Of a DNA stretch of 23,996 bases, positions 15,991 to 23,610 are shown piece by piece. The DNA comes from UBA3064 sp016868095 (GTDB taxonomy: Bacteria; Pseudomonadota; Gammaproteobacteria; Burkholderiales; Burkholderiaceae_E), in assembly GCA_041175665.1 (NCBI GenBank), contig JBEDEM010000027.1, positions 1 to 23,996 of the forward strand, read 5' to 3'. How positions within the stretch are numbered: position 1 is the first letter of the stretch; each line of letters opens with the position of its first letter. Under the pieces are notes generated by a model that was not told the origin of the DNA, did no database searches, and worked only from the letters and a program-made list of their open reading frames with translations. Both the position numbers and the translations under genes were made by a program.

Positions 15991-17121
15991 TTAAACACCT
16001 TCAAGTCTTGCCGTAAGAAAGTCGCGCCGCCAATCCTCAAACCGAGCTGCCTCGATCGCCTCTCGCATTTGCCGCATGATGTCGAGGTAGAAGTGCAAGT
16101 TGTGAATCGTGGCCAATTGCGCCCCAAGCATCTCATCGACCCGTTGTAGATGATGCACATAAGCTCGAGAAAAATGTCGACAGCAATAGCAAGCGCATCC
16201 CGGATCGATCGGTTTTTCGTCGCTCTTAAAGCGAGCGTTGCGTAATCGCAAATCGCCGCGACGGGTAAACAGACTACCGTTTCGGGCATTACGTGTGGGC
16301 ATCACGCAGTCAAACATGTCCACACCTTGATGGACCCCTTCGACCAAGTCCTCGGGCGTACCCACACCCATTAAGTAGCGCGGCTTATCTTGTGGCAGCT
16401 TTGGCGCCGTGTAGGCTAAAACACGCTGCATGTCCTCTTTGGGTTCGCCCACCGAAAGGCCACCGATGGCATAGCCATGAAAGTCCATGTCAGCAAGCGA
16501 TTGAAGACTTTCAAGGCGCAGGTCTTCGTGCATACCGCCTTGCACAATGCCAAAAAGCGCATTGGGATTTGCATGCTCTTCAAAGGCTGCTTGTGAACGT
16601 TTGGCCCAACGTAGCGATCGCTGCATCGATGCTGCAGCTTCATCTTTTTGGATCACACGGCCTTTGATTTCATAAGGCGTACATTCGTCGAAAATCATAA
16701 CGATGTCTGAGTTTAGATCGGTCTGAATACTCATCGACTCTTCGGGCGTTAGAAATAGGCGGTCACCATTGATTGGCGATGCAAAGCGCACCCCTTCTTC
16801 GGAGATATTGCGAAGCTCGGCCAAACTCCACACTTGAAAGCCGCCCGAGTCGGTGAGAATTGGACCGCTCCAAGCGTTAAAGCCATGTAAACCCCCAAGC
16901 TTCTTGATGACCTCCGTGCCTGGACGCAGCCATAAGTGAAACGTGTTACCAAGGATAATTTGGGCATTCACCTCCCGAAGCGTTGCCGGTGACATGCCCT
17001 TGACGGCACCGTAGGTCCCGACTGGCATGAAAATAGGTGTCTGGACATCACCGTGTTGTAGGCGAAGGCGCCCCCGACGCGCAAGGCCGTCTTGGTGGCT
17101 TAAGCTAAATTCGAGCTTCAT
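15991..17121 (-). CDS. tgt: tRNA-guanine transglycosylase (queuine tRNA-ribosyltransferase)
   Basis: Tgt exchanges G34 of tRNA-Asp, -Asn, -His and -Tyr for preQ1, the base-exchange step of queuosine synthesis. Its 376 residues match E. coli Tgt (375). LTDSGGFQVWSL holds one catalytic Asp, and FDCVMPTRNARNG holds the nucleophilic Asp and the tRNA-recognition loop. The zinc site is the Cys-x-Cys-x2-Cys of CACYCC plus a His about 26 residues later in TIHNLHFY. I chose ATG 17121, giving MKLEFSL. It overlaps the queA stop by four bases (ATGA), indicating coupled translation. A frame extension to 17157 lies inside queA and is not needed. Confidence 0.97.
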   Translation of the reverse strand: MKLEFSLSHQDGLARRGRLRLQHGDVQTPIFMPVGTYGAVKGMSPATLREVNAQIILGNTFHLWLRPGTEVIKKLGGLHGFNAWSGPILTDSGGFQVWSLAELRNISEEGVRFASPINGDRLFLTPEESMSIQTDLNSDIVMIFDECTPYEIKGRVIQKDEAAASMQRSLRWAKRSQAAFEEHANPNALFGIVQGGMHEDLRLESLQSLADMDFHGYAIGGLSVGEPKEDMQRVLAYTAPKLPQDKPRYLMGVGTPEDLVEGVHQGVDMFDCVMPTRNARNGSLFTRRGDLRLRNARFKSDEKPIDPGCACYCCRHFSRAYVHHLQRVDEMLGAQLATIHNLHFYLDIMRQMREAIEAARFEDWRRDFLTARLEGV

Positions 17122-18197
17122 CGCAGATCGGTTCCTTGGGTGTAGAAAAACAAACAAGCATCGCCATAACTAAAGAAACGATATTGTTTCTCGATGGCGT
17201 GGGCGTAGGCTTTACGAACCGCCTCAAAGCCGGCAAAAGCACTCACAAGCATCAATAAAGTTGACTTGGGCAGGTGAAAGTTAGTGATCAAAGCGTCACA
17301 AACCTTAAAGCGAAATCCAGGTCGTATGAAAAGCCGGGTTTCGCCTTGTTGGGGCGAAACATGGCCCGGGGTTGTAGGGTCGGCGCAACTCTCAAGCGTT
17401 CGAAGCGCCGTGGTGCCGACCGCAATGACTCGCCCGCCGCGTTGGCGGGTTTTCGAAATGGCTTGAGCACAATCTTCGCTTAGTACGTAATGCTCGGCGT
17501 GCATACGATGCTTTTGAATGTCTTCGACTCGGACGGGCAAAAAAGTACCAAGGCCAACATGCAAGGTGACACTTGAAATCTCAACCCCAATGTGCAGGAG
17601 TTGATCGATCATCGGTTGATCAAAGTGAAGACCAGCAGTTGGTGCAGCGACCGAACCAGGTATTTGCCCGTAAATGGTCTGATAGCGGGTCTCATCATCG
17701 CGATCCGCCTGGTTTGCAATATACGGAGGCATGGGTAATTGACCGTGGTCTTGCATCAGGCCAAACGGGTCTTTACTAAAGTCTAAAACAAATAGCGAAT
17801 CATGTCGCTCTTTGATCAAGGCCTCTGCGACAATGGCTCCGTGTTTACTGAGGATATTGAGCGTTTGATCGATCTTAAGCCGTTTGTTGCTGCCGATCAT
17901 GGCAAGCGCTCGATTGGGCGCGATCACTCGTTCGATAAGCACCTCGGCAGCACCACCGCTAGGCTTTCGCGCTATCAGTCTCGCCTTGAGTACCGAGCTA
18001 TTATTTACAACTATGAGGTCGCCGGGCTTGAGCCATTTCGTTAGGTTATTAAAGCTATGATCATGAATCCTTGCATCTTCATCAAGCACAAGTAAGCGCG
18101 AATCGCTGCGGTTTTCCGCTGGCCGCTGGGCAATCAGTGACTCGGGCAGTTGATAGTCATAATCAGAAAGGTTTTGGTAATTAGCACGTTGTTGCAT
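17118..18197 (-). CDS. queA: S-adenosylmethionine:tRNA ribosyltransferase-isomerase QueA
   Basis: QueA transfers and rearranges the ribosyl part of SAM onto preQ1-modified tRNA to give epoxyqueuosine, the step after Tgt. The protein has 359 residues (E. coli QueA 356). Conserved segments are DYDYQLPESLIAQ, GDLIVVNNSSVLKARL, PGSVAAPTAGLHF, LHVGLGTFLPVR and NFHLPKSTLLMLVSAFAG. ATG 18197 fits the family N-terminus and has GAGG eight bases upstream. A longer start at 18239 would add 14 unrelated residues. It shares ATGA with tgt and follows the glycosyltransferase gene after 60 bases. Confidence 0.96.
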   Translation of the reverse strand: MQQRANYQNLSDYDYQLPESLIAQRPAENRSDSRLLVLDEDARIHDHSFNNLTKWLKPGDLIVVNNSSVLKARLIARKPSGGAAEVLIERVIAPNRALAMIGSNKRLKIDQTLNILSKHGAIVAEALIKERHDSLFVLDFSKDPFGLMQDHGQLPMPPYIANQADRDDETRYQTIYGQIPGSVAAPTAGLHFDQPMIDQLLHIGVEISSVTLHVGLGTFLPVRVEDIQKHRMHAEHYVLSEDCAQAISKTRQRGGRVIAVGTTALRTLESCADPTTPGHVSPQQGETRLFIRPGFRFKVCDALITNFHLPKSTLLMLVSAFAGFEAVRKAYAHAIEKQYRFFSYGDACLFFYTQGTDLR

Positions 18198-18257
18198 CGT
18201 GTTTGCCTCATCGGCATGACTGCAAAAGTTCATCGACATGGGCTTAAAATCTGCAAC

Positions 18258-19070
18258 TCAAAGGTATTGGTCCAGACCTCGCAAGGCCTTCATGCCCGGC
18301 TCCGCCAGGAGCTTACTTAAGCGCGCTTGGTTTTGTGCAAGCGAGCTGCGATCATTTTCCTCATGCCACAAGTGAAACAAACAAGCCATGAAGCGTGCGC
18401 TTCGATGACGACAGCCTTGACGCAATAATCGGATCACCAAATCGGAGTCCTCCATGCCCCAGCCCTCGTAGGACTCGTCAAAGCCATTGACAGCCAAAAA
18501 ATCCTTGCGCCAAACCGCAAGATTGCATGTTTTAACGCCTTGCCAGCGCATGGGTTGAAGATCTCTGAGCCTGCCTAGGCCATCGATTCGCAACATAGGC
18601 AGCAGGCGGTTTATGTCGCCTTTAAAGCGTGCATGAAGCCAATGCCTGTAAGACCAAAGATGGAGCTTTAATGACTGCGATAGGACTTGTTCGGTAAAGG
18701 ACTTGCTGAGCAAAATTCGGTTTCCAGCAACAAAGCGATTGGCCTTAGCTAATGCACGATGGGATGAGACAAAATGGATATCGGGTATGCAGTCCCCGTC
18801 GGTAAAAATAAGATAGTCAGCTTCGGTTAAGAGGCTTGCACGATTGCGTATGGCTGCTGCTCGAAACCCTCGATCTTCATGCCACACATGCTTCAAGCCA
18901 AAGCCGAACCGTTCTTTATATTGATCTATCAAGTCCTTGGTGCTGCGACTCGAGCCGTCGTCGGCAATTAGTACTTCAAATGATGGATCAATCTGACAGC
19001 TATATGCATCAAGCACGGCTTGAAGTGCTTCAGGCCGGTTATAAGTCGTGATGATCAGAGCAATCCGCAT
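18258..19070 (-). CDS. Family 2 glycosyltransferase with galactosyltransferase-like C-terminus
   Basis: This 270-residue GT-A fold enzyme is predicted to transfer a sugar from a nucleotide-sugar. The N-terminus ALIITTYNRPEAL and IADDGS are the donor-binding start of family 2. TDGDCIP is the DxD-type metal-binding motif, and WGMEDSDLVIRLL is the conserved block of the Glyco_transf_7C domain. No membrane helix is evident, so it probably acts in the cytoplasm or at the inner face of the membrane on a surface polysaccharide or lipid precursor. The sugar and acceptor cannot be read from the sequence, and there are no other polysaccharide genes nearby. It starts 12 bases after yaeQ and precedes queA. 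Confidence 0.9.
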   Translation of the reverse strand: MRIALIITTYNRPEALQAVLDAYSCQIDPSFEVLIADDGSSRSTKDLIDQYKERFGFGLKHVWHEDRGFRAAAIRNRASLLTEADYLIFTDGDCIPDIHFVSSHRALAKANRFVAGNRILLSKSFTEQVLSQSLKLHLWSYRHWLHARFKGDINRLLPMLRIDGLGRLRDLQPMRWQGVKTCNLAVWRKDFLAVNGFDESYEGWGMEDSDLVIRLLRQGCRHRSARFMACLFHLWHEENDRSSLAQNQARLSKLLAEPGMKALRGLDQYL

Positions 19071-19082
19071 GCCGTAGGTTCA

Positions 19083-19643
19083 CTATCGCAGTCGTTCGAT
19101 AGGAATGGTTAAGTGATCCTTGTCGCTACTGAGGCTGATCGCTGCATCTTGAATCGTCGCCTGTAAGTGCATTTGCCGCTGCGCCATTTGGCCCAATGCT
19201 CCTGCCTCCTCAGGTGCGATCCGAAACACTTGTAGCCTCGATGATCGATTAAGTTTGGGTTCGATGCGCTTCCACCACGGGTCTGCAGCCTGGCTAAAGC
19301 AATAAATCTGAACAAGTTCGGCACGCTGACAAGCCCTTGCGATCGGTTTTTCCTCAGGTTGGCCGACGTCGACCCAAAGTTTGACCAGTCCTTGGAAGTC
19401 CTTGACCCACAGGTCGGGATCCTCGGCGCTAGAGAGGCCTGCGCCAAACCCGATCGCACCATCGCCACCGCAGAGGGTTTGCACTTGGTGTGCGTTGATC
19501 GCGAAAGCAAGCACGCGAACCATCATGCGAAGCTCTGTTTCGCTCGGGTGCCTTGCGATCGTTAAGGCATGGTTTTCGTAATACGCATGATCGATGTCGG
19601 CAATCGACATCTCAGCTTTGTAAATCGTTGATTTAAGCGCCAT
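19083..19643 (-). CDS. yaeQ: YaeQ family protein
   Basis: The 186-residue protein matches YaeQ along its length: MALKSTIYKAEMSIADIDHAYYENHALTIARHPSE at the N-terminus (written here only to residue 35 by position; key blocks are KSTIYKAEMSIAD, HPSETELRMMVR, AEDPDLWVKD and VDVGQPEEKPIARAC). YaeQ structures show a PD-(D/E)xK nuclease-like fold, and the E. coli gene was described as a multicopy suppressor linked to RfaH, but its function is unsettled. The Glu of HPSETE, Asp of AEDPDLW and Glu-x-Lys of EEKP could supply the nuclease-like acidic cluster, by inference. It is the first gene of the minus-strand run and diverges from the ammonium transporter across a 110-base gap. Confidence 0.92.
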   Translation of the reverse strand: MALKSTIYKAEMSIADIDHAYYENHALTIARHPSETELRMMVRVLAFAINAHQVQTLCGGDGAIGFGAGLSSAEDPDLWVKDFQGLVKLWVDVGQPEEKPIARACQRAELVQIYCFSQAADPWWKRIEPKLNRSSRLQVFRIAPEEAGALGQMAQRQMHLQATIQDAAISLSSDKDHLTIPIERLR

Positions 19644-19674
19644 CGCCTCTGCTCGCCGTACTTTGCATCATCTT

Positions 19675-19690
19675 GGGCACCAAAGTTGCA
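19675..19690 (+). promoter_or_regulatory. Sigma-54 (RpoN) promoter of the ammonium transporter gene
   Basis: GGGCAC (19675-19680), five bases, then TTGCA (19686-19690) matches the -24/-12 consensus TGGCAC-N5-TTGCA with one mismatch and exact GG-to-GC spacing. The transcript would start near 19701 and leave a leader of about 58 bases. Ammonium transporter genes are classic NtrC/sigma-54 targets, so position and biology agree. No clear NtrC site is seen further upstream. An NtrC-like TGCATGGTGCTGGTGCA at 19687-19703 overlaps the -12 box, an unusual place for an activator site. Confidence 0.7.
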
Positions 19691-19759
19691 TGGTGCTGGT
19701 GCATAACGATCCGAAGCGGTGAAACGCACCTTTTTTAAACATATTTCCTAAATTTGAAC

Positions 19760-20962
19760 ATGGACGCACTAAAACAGGGCGCGGATGCGCTCTTTATCTT
19801 GTTGGGTGGCATCATGGTACTCGCGATGCACGCTGGCTTTGCTTTCCTGGAGCTTGGCACAGTCCGAAAGAAAAATCAGGTGAATGCCCTCGTAAAAATC
19901 TTGGTGGACTTTGCGCTATCCACGGTGGTTTATTTCACCGTCGGCTACACGCTTGCCTACGGTACTAGCTTTTTTGTCGGCGCTGAAGAACTGACACAGA
20001 AAAATGGCTACGAGCTGGTCAAGTTCTTTTTCTTATTGACTTTTGCCGCTGCCATTCCTGCCATTGTCTCTGGGGGTATCGCCGAGCGGGCTAAGTTCTG
20101 GCCCCAATTGATTGCCACAGCTCTGATTGTGGGTTTGGTCTACCCTATCTTTGAGGGCATTGCCTGGAATGAGCGTTTTGGAGTCCAAGCTTGGATTAAG
20201 GCCATGACCGGGGAGCAATTTCACGATTTTGCGGGTTCTGTCGTTGTCCACGCCATGGGGGGGTGGATTGCATTGCCAGCGGTTATCTTGCTCGGAGCTC
20301 GCTATAACCGTTACCGAAAAGATGGCGCAGTCTCGGCACATCCGCCTTCAAGCATTCCCTTCCTGGCCCTCGGAGCCTGGATTCTAGTGGTCGGATGGTT
20401 TGGTTTTAATGTCATGAGTGCACAAACGCTCGAGAAAATTTCAGGCCTGGTCGCTGTTAATTCGCTCATGGCCATGGTTGGGGGGACACTGGCAGCATTG
20501 CTACTTGGCAAGAACGATCCAGGTTTTGTACATAACGGCCCCTTAGCCGGTTTGGTTGCCGTCTGTGCCGGATCCGACTTGATGCATCCGATAGGTGCAT
20601 TGATTGTAGGTGCGGTTGCCGGTGCACTTTTCGTTCAGATGTTCACACTTACCCAGAATCGGTGGAAGATTGACGATGTCCTTGGGGTATGGCCTTTGCA
20701 TGGCTTGTGCGGTGCCTGGGGCGGGATTGCTGCGGGCATTTTTGGCAGTAAGGCATTTGGTGGTATGGGTGGTGTGAGCCTGGCAGCGCAATGCATCGGA
20801 ACCGTTGTAGGCATTGCCTGGGCTTTGATCGGTGGATTCGTTGTTTACGGGGCGCTTAAACTCACCCTGGGACTAAAACTGAGCGCTGAAGAAGAATATG
20901 AGGGCGCTGATTTATCGGTCCACAAAATCAGCGCCACAGCCGATCGTGAGGTGAGTTGGTAG
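19760..20962 (+). CDS. amt: Ammonium transporter, Amt/MEP/Rh family
   Basis: This 400-residue inner-membrane channel for ammonium/ammonia shows eleven or so hydrophobic segments. The conserved DFAGSVVVHAMGG contains the Asp and first pore His (E. coli Asp160 and His168). VWPLHGLCGAWGG contains the second pore His (His318). MHAGFAFLELGTVRKKN and SGGIAERAKFW are other family blocks. There is no cleavable signal peptide: the first helix starts at once, unlike E. coli AmtB. The start is ATG 19760, with an in-frame TTG two codons earlier. No Shine-Dalgarno sequence is visible in the A/T-rich upstream sequence, which may mean weak or structure-independent initiation. No glnK gene is adjacent. The sigma-54 promoter upstream points to induction under nitrogen limitation. 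Confidence 0.95.
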   Translation: MDALKQGADALFILLGGIMVLAMHAGFAFLELGTVRKKNQVNALVKILVDFALSTVVYFTVGYTLAYGTSFFVGAEELTQKNGYELVKFFFLLTFAAAIPAIVSGGIAERAKFWPQLIATALIVGLVYPIFEGIAWNERFGVQAWIKAMTGEQFHDFAGSVVVHAMGGWIALPAVILLGARYNRYRKDGAVSAHPPSSIPFLALGAWILVVGWFGFNVMSAQTLEKISGLVAVNSLMAMVGGTLAALLLGKNDPGFVHNGPLAGLVAVCAGSDLMHPIGALIVGAVAGALFVQMFTLTQNRWKIDDVLGVWPLHGLCGAWGGIAAGIFGSKAFGGMGGVSLAAQCIGTVVGIAWALIGGFVVYGALKLTLGLKLSAEEEYEGADLSVHKISATADREVSW

Positions 20963-20982
20963 TGCTAGCTTTCGATACCAGC

Positions 20983-21004
20983 CTAGCCTTTTATACGAGG
21001 CTAG
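20983..21004. terminator. Weak hairpin between converging genes
   Basis: CTAGCCT (20983-20989) and AGGCTAG (20998-21004) form a 7-bp stem with an 8-base loop, 20 bases after the ammonium transporter stop and overlapping the stop of the converging 165-aa gene. No T run follows on either strand, so it would be a poor intrinsic terminator. It may slow polymerase or protect 3' ends. Confidence 0.3.
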
Positions 21005-21498
21005 CTGAGCAAGTACGGTTCAAACAAGGTTTCGGTCGACAAGTCATCCAGCGGTTTGAATTGGTAGCTTGATTCGATTGTTTCGATGGCAAAAAAATGC
21101 CCTTGTTCAAGCACCAGCGAACGTGCCACACAACTGGTCAGTCGATCGTTATTGACTAAGGCAAATTGGGCAAGATCTTGGTCGAGAATATAAACTGCGT
21201 TTTCTTCGATAGCAGGTGAGTGGTCAATATACCGATAAGCGTTCTGATCAAAGTTCCACCAATGTTGCGTGAACTGGAAAGCAGCACCTCGCTGCAAAGG
21301 TGTAGCGAGCCAACCGCTGCACATCGTGCATTGGGGGGCGGATGACCCTCGATAAGCGTTCATAAAGCATTGTGATTCATCGCCATCAGCAATCTTTGTT
21401 GGGGCCACGAGATCAAGCGCAAGTTGGCAAAACTTTTGGCGCGTTTGGATAAATTCAAGCACTGGCGGCAACTTGGGACCGGCTGGGGATATCATCAT
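21001..21498 (-). CDS. Hypothetical protein, 165 aa, unrecognised
   Basis: I do not recognise this family with confidence. The product is soluble, with no signal peptide or membrane helix. The middle part holds ESQCFMNAYRG (Cys44), CTMCSGW (57-63), TQHWWNFD (His79) and YRYIDHSP (Asp92). The order Cys, then Trp-Gly-like strand, then His, then Asp resembles the catalytic layout of small papain- or transglutaminase-like enzymes, but this is only a pattern judgement. A CxxC pair (57/60) could instead bind metal or be a disulfide. Its ATG (21498) overlaps the regulator's TGA (ATGA), so the two are one operon and probably function together; a second ATG at 21495 is possible. It converges on the ammonium transporter gene. 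Confidence 0.7.
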   Translation of the reverse strand: MMISPAGPKLPPVLEFIQTRQKFCQLALDLVAPTKIADGDESQCFMNAYRGSSAPQCTMCSGWLATPLQRGAAFQFTQHWWNFDQNAYRYIDHSPAIEENAVYILDQDLAQFALVNNDRLTSCVARSLVLEQGHFFAIETIESSYQFKPLDDLSTETLFEPYLLS

Positions 21499-21905
21499 GA
21501 TCGACCGACCTCTTCTCGATGTTTTGAGCCTTGGATGGCACTCTCAAGCGCATCGAGCAGTCGCTCGATCGCTTCAAGTAAAAGCGGTGAGGGGCTCAAC
21601 TCAAGCGATCGTCGATCGCGTCGCCCCTCTCGAATGAGCAGCAAGCCCGCCTGCTCGAGTCGCTGCAGATGACGGCGGGTACCATTTTCAGAACCGCCGA
21701 CAGCGAGGGTTAGTGACTTGACAGAGAGGCGTTCATCTTGCCAGTGTGCCCGAACAAGTTCCCAGACAATTTGACGACCAAGCAAGCTCATCCCGACCGG
21801 AAACAATTCGGCCTCGAGGTCGCTCACGGAACGCCAGGCCATTAGCAGGTTTAGGCGTTGAGTCGACAACATCTCTTTGGGAACCAACAAATCGATCACA
21901 GGCAA
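21495..21905 (-). CDS. Winged-helix (MarR-like) transcriptional regulator
   Basis: The C-terminal part reads as a winged helix: LSVKSLTLAVGGSENGTRRHLQRLEQAGLL contains the helix-turn-helix (key residues SVKSLTLAVGG and TRRHLQRLEQAG), followed by the wing IREGRRDRRSLELSP and a final dimerisation helix. No ligand-binding domain is visible, which fits a small MarR/PadR-like repressor. The open frame extends to ATG 22037, but the added 44 residues look non-coding. I chose TTG 21905, which has GGAG five bases upstream. GTG 21899 and ATG 21872 are alternatives. The gene overlaps the 165-aa gene by ATGA and diverges from the broken lyase gene, which it may have controlled. Confidence 0.75.
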   Translation of the reverse strand: MPVIDLLVPKEMLSTQRLNLLMAWRSVSDLEAELFPVGMSLLGRQIVWELVRAHWQDERLSVKSLTLAVGGSENGTRRHLQRLEQAGLLLIREGRRDRRSLELSPSPLLLEAIERLLDALESAIQGSKHREEVGRS

Positions 21906-21914
21906 ATGATCTCC

Positions 21915-21936
21915 TGTAACAAGATGTAAGTCTACA
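21915..21936. promoter_or_regulatory. Possible operator: repeated TGTAA half-sites
   Basis: On the plus strand TGTAAC (21915-21920) and TGTAAG (21925-21930) are direct repeats 10 bases apart, one helix turn, and TCTACA (21931-21936) gives an inverted partner to the second. They lie immediately upstream of the regulator's likely start, between it and the divergent lyase remnant, where an autoregulatory site would be expected. This is a positional guess. Confidence 0.25.
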
Positions 21937-22087
21937 AAAATTGACCGCACTGATGGGTCTTTATGGATCAAGCCCTTCGTCTTGCTGGTACGGCCTGCGA
22001 TGTCTGGTGACGTTCGCCACATGGCCTGAGGCCGCATCTGTCAAACTGTTTCGGGCTTATTCAAGTTACTTTCAGGAAATAACCGCA

Positions 22088-22972
22088 ATGCAATTTAGAT
22101 CTAAAGCGTATGTTGCTTGTATGCTTCTCGTTTTGAATCATGCTGTTGGTGCTCAACAAGGTGGACAACAAAACCTACAGCCGAGCGCTCAGCAAAGTGT
22201 AAAGCGAGACCAGTTCTATTGGTTAGGGGAATCAACAAAGCTTCACTCGTGATCAATGTTGAAGAGGGCTTGCTTGATCCAGCCAAAGTAGGAAAGATAG
22301 CAGCAGGTTTGGTAAAAGTTCTAGAAGATGGCTCAAAGCCAGGTGCTGCAAGGCCATTTCATTCAAGACATCATGAGTCAGTATGGACAGATTCGTCCTT
22401 GGATTTATCTTGCCTCGCTTAAAGAGATCAATACGCGTTCTTCGAGTGCAATGCCGCAAAAGCAAAATCCAGTGCTTTTGACTGAAACGCGGCGCGAAAT
22501 ATCGTCAAGCTTAGCGCTCGCCATGGGGCCGATGATTCGGGCTCACAACATTACGCCCGGTATGCAAGATCCAAAAGAAGAACGATCGAATACGGAAATG
22601 GTGAAGGCCGCAGTCGATTTCATCAAACGTATGGATCGGATTTTGAAGGCTTTAGTGATTGATCCCGATCGCGCACTTGAAGAACTCCATGGTGACTGGA
22701 CCACATCGCAGGAGCTTGCTGATGTCCTGATGAGGAAGTATCAGATTCCATTTAGGGTTGGCCACAGCTTCTCAGGTAGCCTTGTACGGTATGCCAAACA
22801 AAGAGGGCTTGGCCCACAAGCTGTTTCGTTTGATGACGCCAAGCGAATCTTTGCTGAATCGATAAAAGTCCATGGCATGGACCTGACGTTCCCATTGTCT
22901 GAGAGAGAGTTTCGCGACACGCTCAACCCTGTTAACGTTATTGATAGCGATTTTAAACGTTATGTAAAATAG
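22088..22972 (+). pseudogene. Broken gene for a secreted argininosuccinate-lyase-like protein
   Basis: An ATG at 22088 begins a signal peptide (MQFRSK, hydrophobic AYVACMLLVLNHAVG, then AQQ) and a mature start ending DQFYWLGE. At about 22229-22231 one base is missing (GAATC where GAAATC is expected), so the frame hits a stop at 22250-22252. The +1 frame continues the protein as INKASLVINVEEGLL...KIAAGLVKVLEDGSKPGAARP. Near 22345-22355 it jumps back to the first frame as GHFIQDIMSQYGQIRPW, with the expected middle (roughly 200 residues, including the usual LHSGRSSQD-type block) absent. The rest is continuous to TAG 22972 and includes the superfamily signature SSAMPQKQNPV and FRVGHSFSGSLVRYA. 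Members are periplasmic-targeted relatives of argininosuccinate lyase with unknown substrate. The apparent ATG at 22328 lies within the damaged join and is not a natural start. Confidence 0.88.
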
Positions 22973-23033
22973 ACTTATTAGATCGCTAACTCATCTGCAT
23001 CTGCGAAATCTGATGAGTCTCTGACCGCGAGGC

Positions 23034-23495
23034 CTATTCAATTTGTTGATAGATTGCGGTCATCAGGTCTTGAGGCGCGGTATTACACGGATCATTGAGA
23101 TATTCTTCATAACAAATCCCTTTTGATTGAAGGCCTAGCTGATGCATGGCTTGATAACCCGCCTGCCAACTCGTATGTAGGCCACTATAAGGCCCTTTGT
23201 GTATCCATCGTGCGAACCGACCGGCTGTAATCCAGTCAGCGGTTAGGCGTTGTGTGGCGATATGGTGATTTTCACTAACCTGTGCCGCTGCATCGGAGCG
23301 CAAGGACGCTTGCGAAGTTTCCGCTGGGTTGTCGTGGTAGAGCGCAAGCATAGCTTCGCCCTTTATGCCAAGTTGTGCCAGCTCGTCTTCAAGGGTAGTA
23401 AAGGCTAAACCTATACCTTGATAAGGTCCAATGTGGCGAACGCAAAGGATTCGCCGCTCCTTAACATCGATAGTGTCGATCGTGATTGCGCTCAT
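23034..23495 (-). CDS. GyrI-like (SbmC / AraC effector-binding) domain protein
   Basis: The 153-residue protein is a stand-alone GyrI-like small-molecule-binding domain. RRILCVRHIGPYQGIG, MLALYHDNPAETSQASLRSDAAAQV, GRFARWIHKGPYSGL and CYEEYLNDP follow the family pattern of two repeated SHS2-type halves, including the characteristic Y-x-D-N-P and final E-x-Y-L-N. In E. coli SbmC such a protein inhibits DNA gyrase; other members bind or hydrolyse small toxic compounds. No DNA-binding domain is attached. Which role applies here is not clear. A TTCAA-N5-TTGAA inverted repeat at 23516-23530, in the 115-base gap upstream, could be an operator. The ribosome binding site is weak. Confidence 0.85.
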   Translation of the reverse strand: MSAITIDTIDVKERRILCVRHIGPYQGIGLAFTTLEDELAQLGIKGEAMLALYHDNPAETSQASLRSDAAAQVSENHHIATQRLTADWITAGRFARWIHKGPYSGLHTSWQAGYQAMHQLGLQSKGICYEEYLNDPCNTAPQDLMTAIYQQIE

Positions 23496-23610
23496 AAGGG
23501 TCTTTTGTTAATAACTTCAAAGATCTTGAAACAATAACGATAAGAAATAATCAATCGAGTTGCTAGAGCGTATGTCTAGTGACTCAGGGGTTGAATTCAC
23601 GTTATAGCTA

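Noticed and set aside
21906..22037. N-terminal extension of the MarR-like regulator to ATG 22037
   Set aside because: The 44 added residues show no domain character, and a good GGAG lies five bases before TTG 21905. The extension would also cover the likely control region.
22328..22972. Independent small gene of 214 codons
   Set aside because: Its first codons fall in the out-of-frame remnant of the lyase N-terminal part, and no ribosome binding site precedes it. It is the 3' half of the broken lyase gene.
22989..23018. Terminator after the lyase remnant (ACTCATC...GATGAGT)
   Set aside because: The stem is only 7 bp with a 16-base loop and no T run on either strand, so I did not list it.
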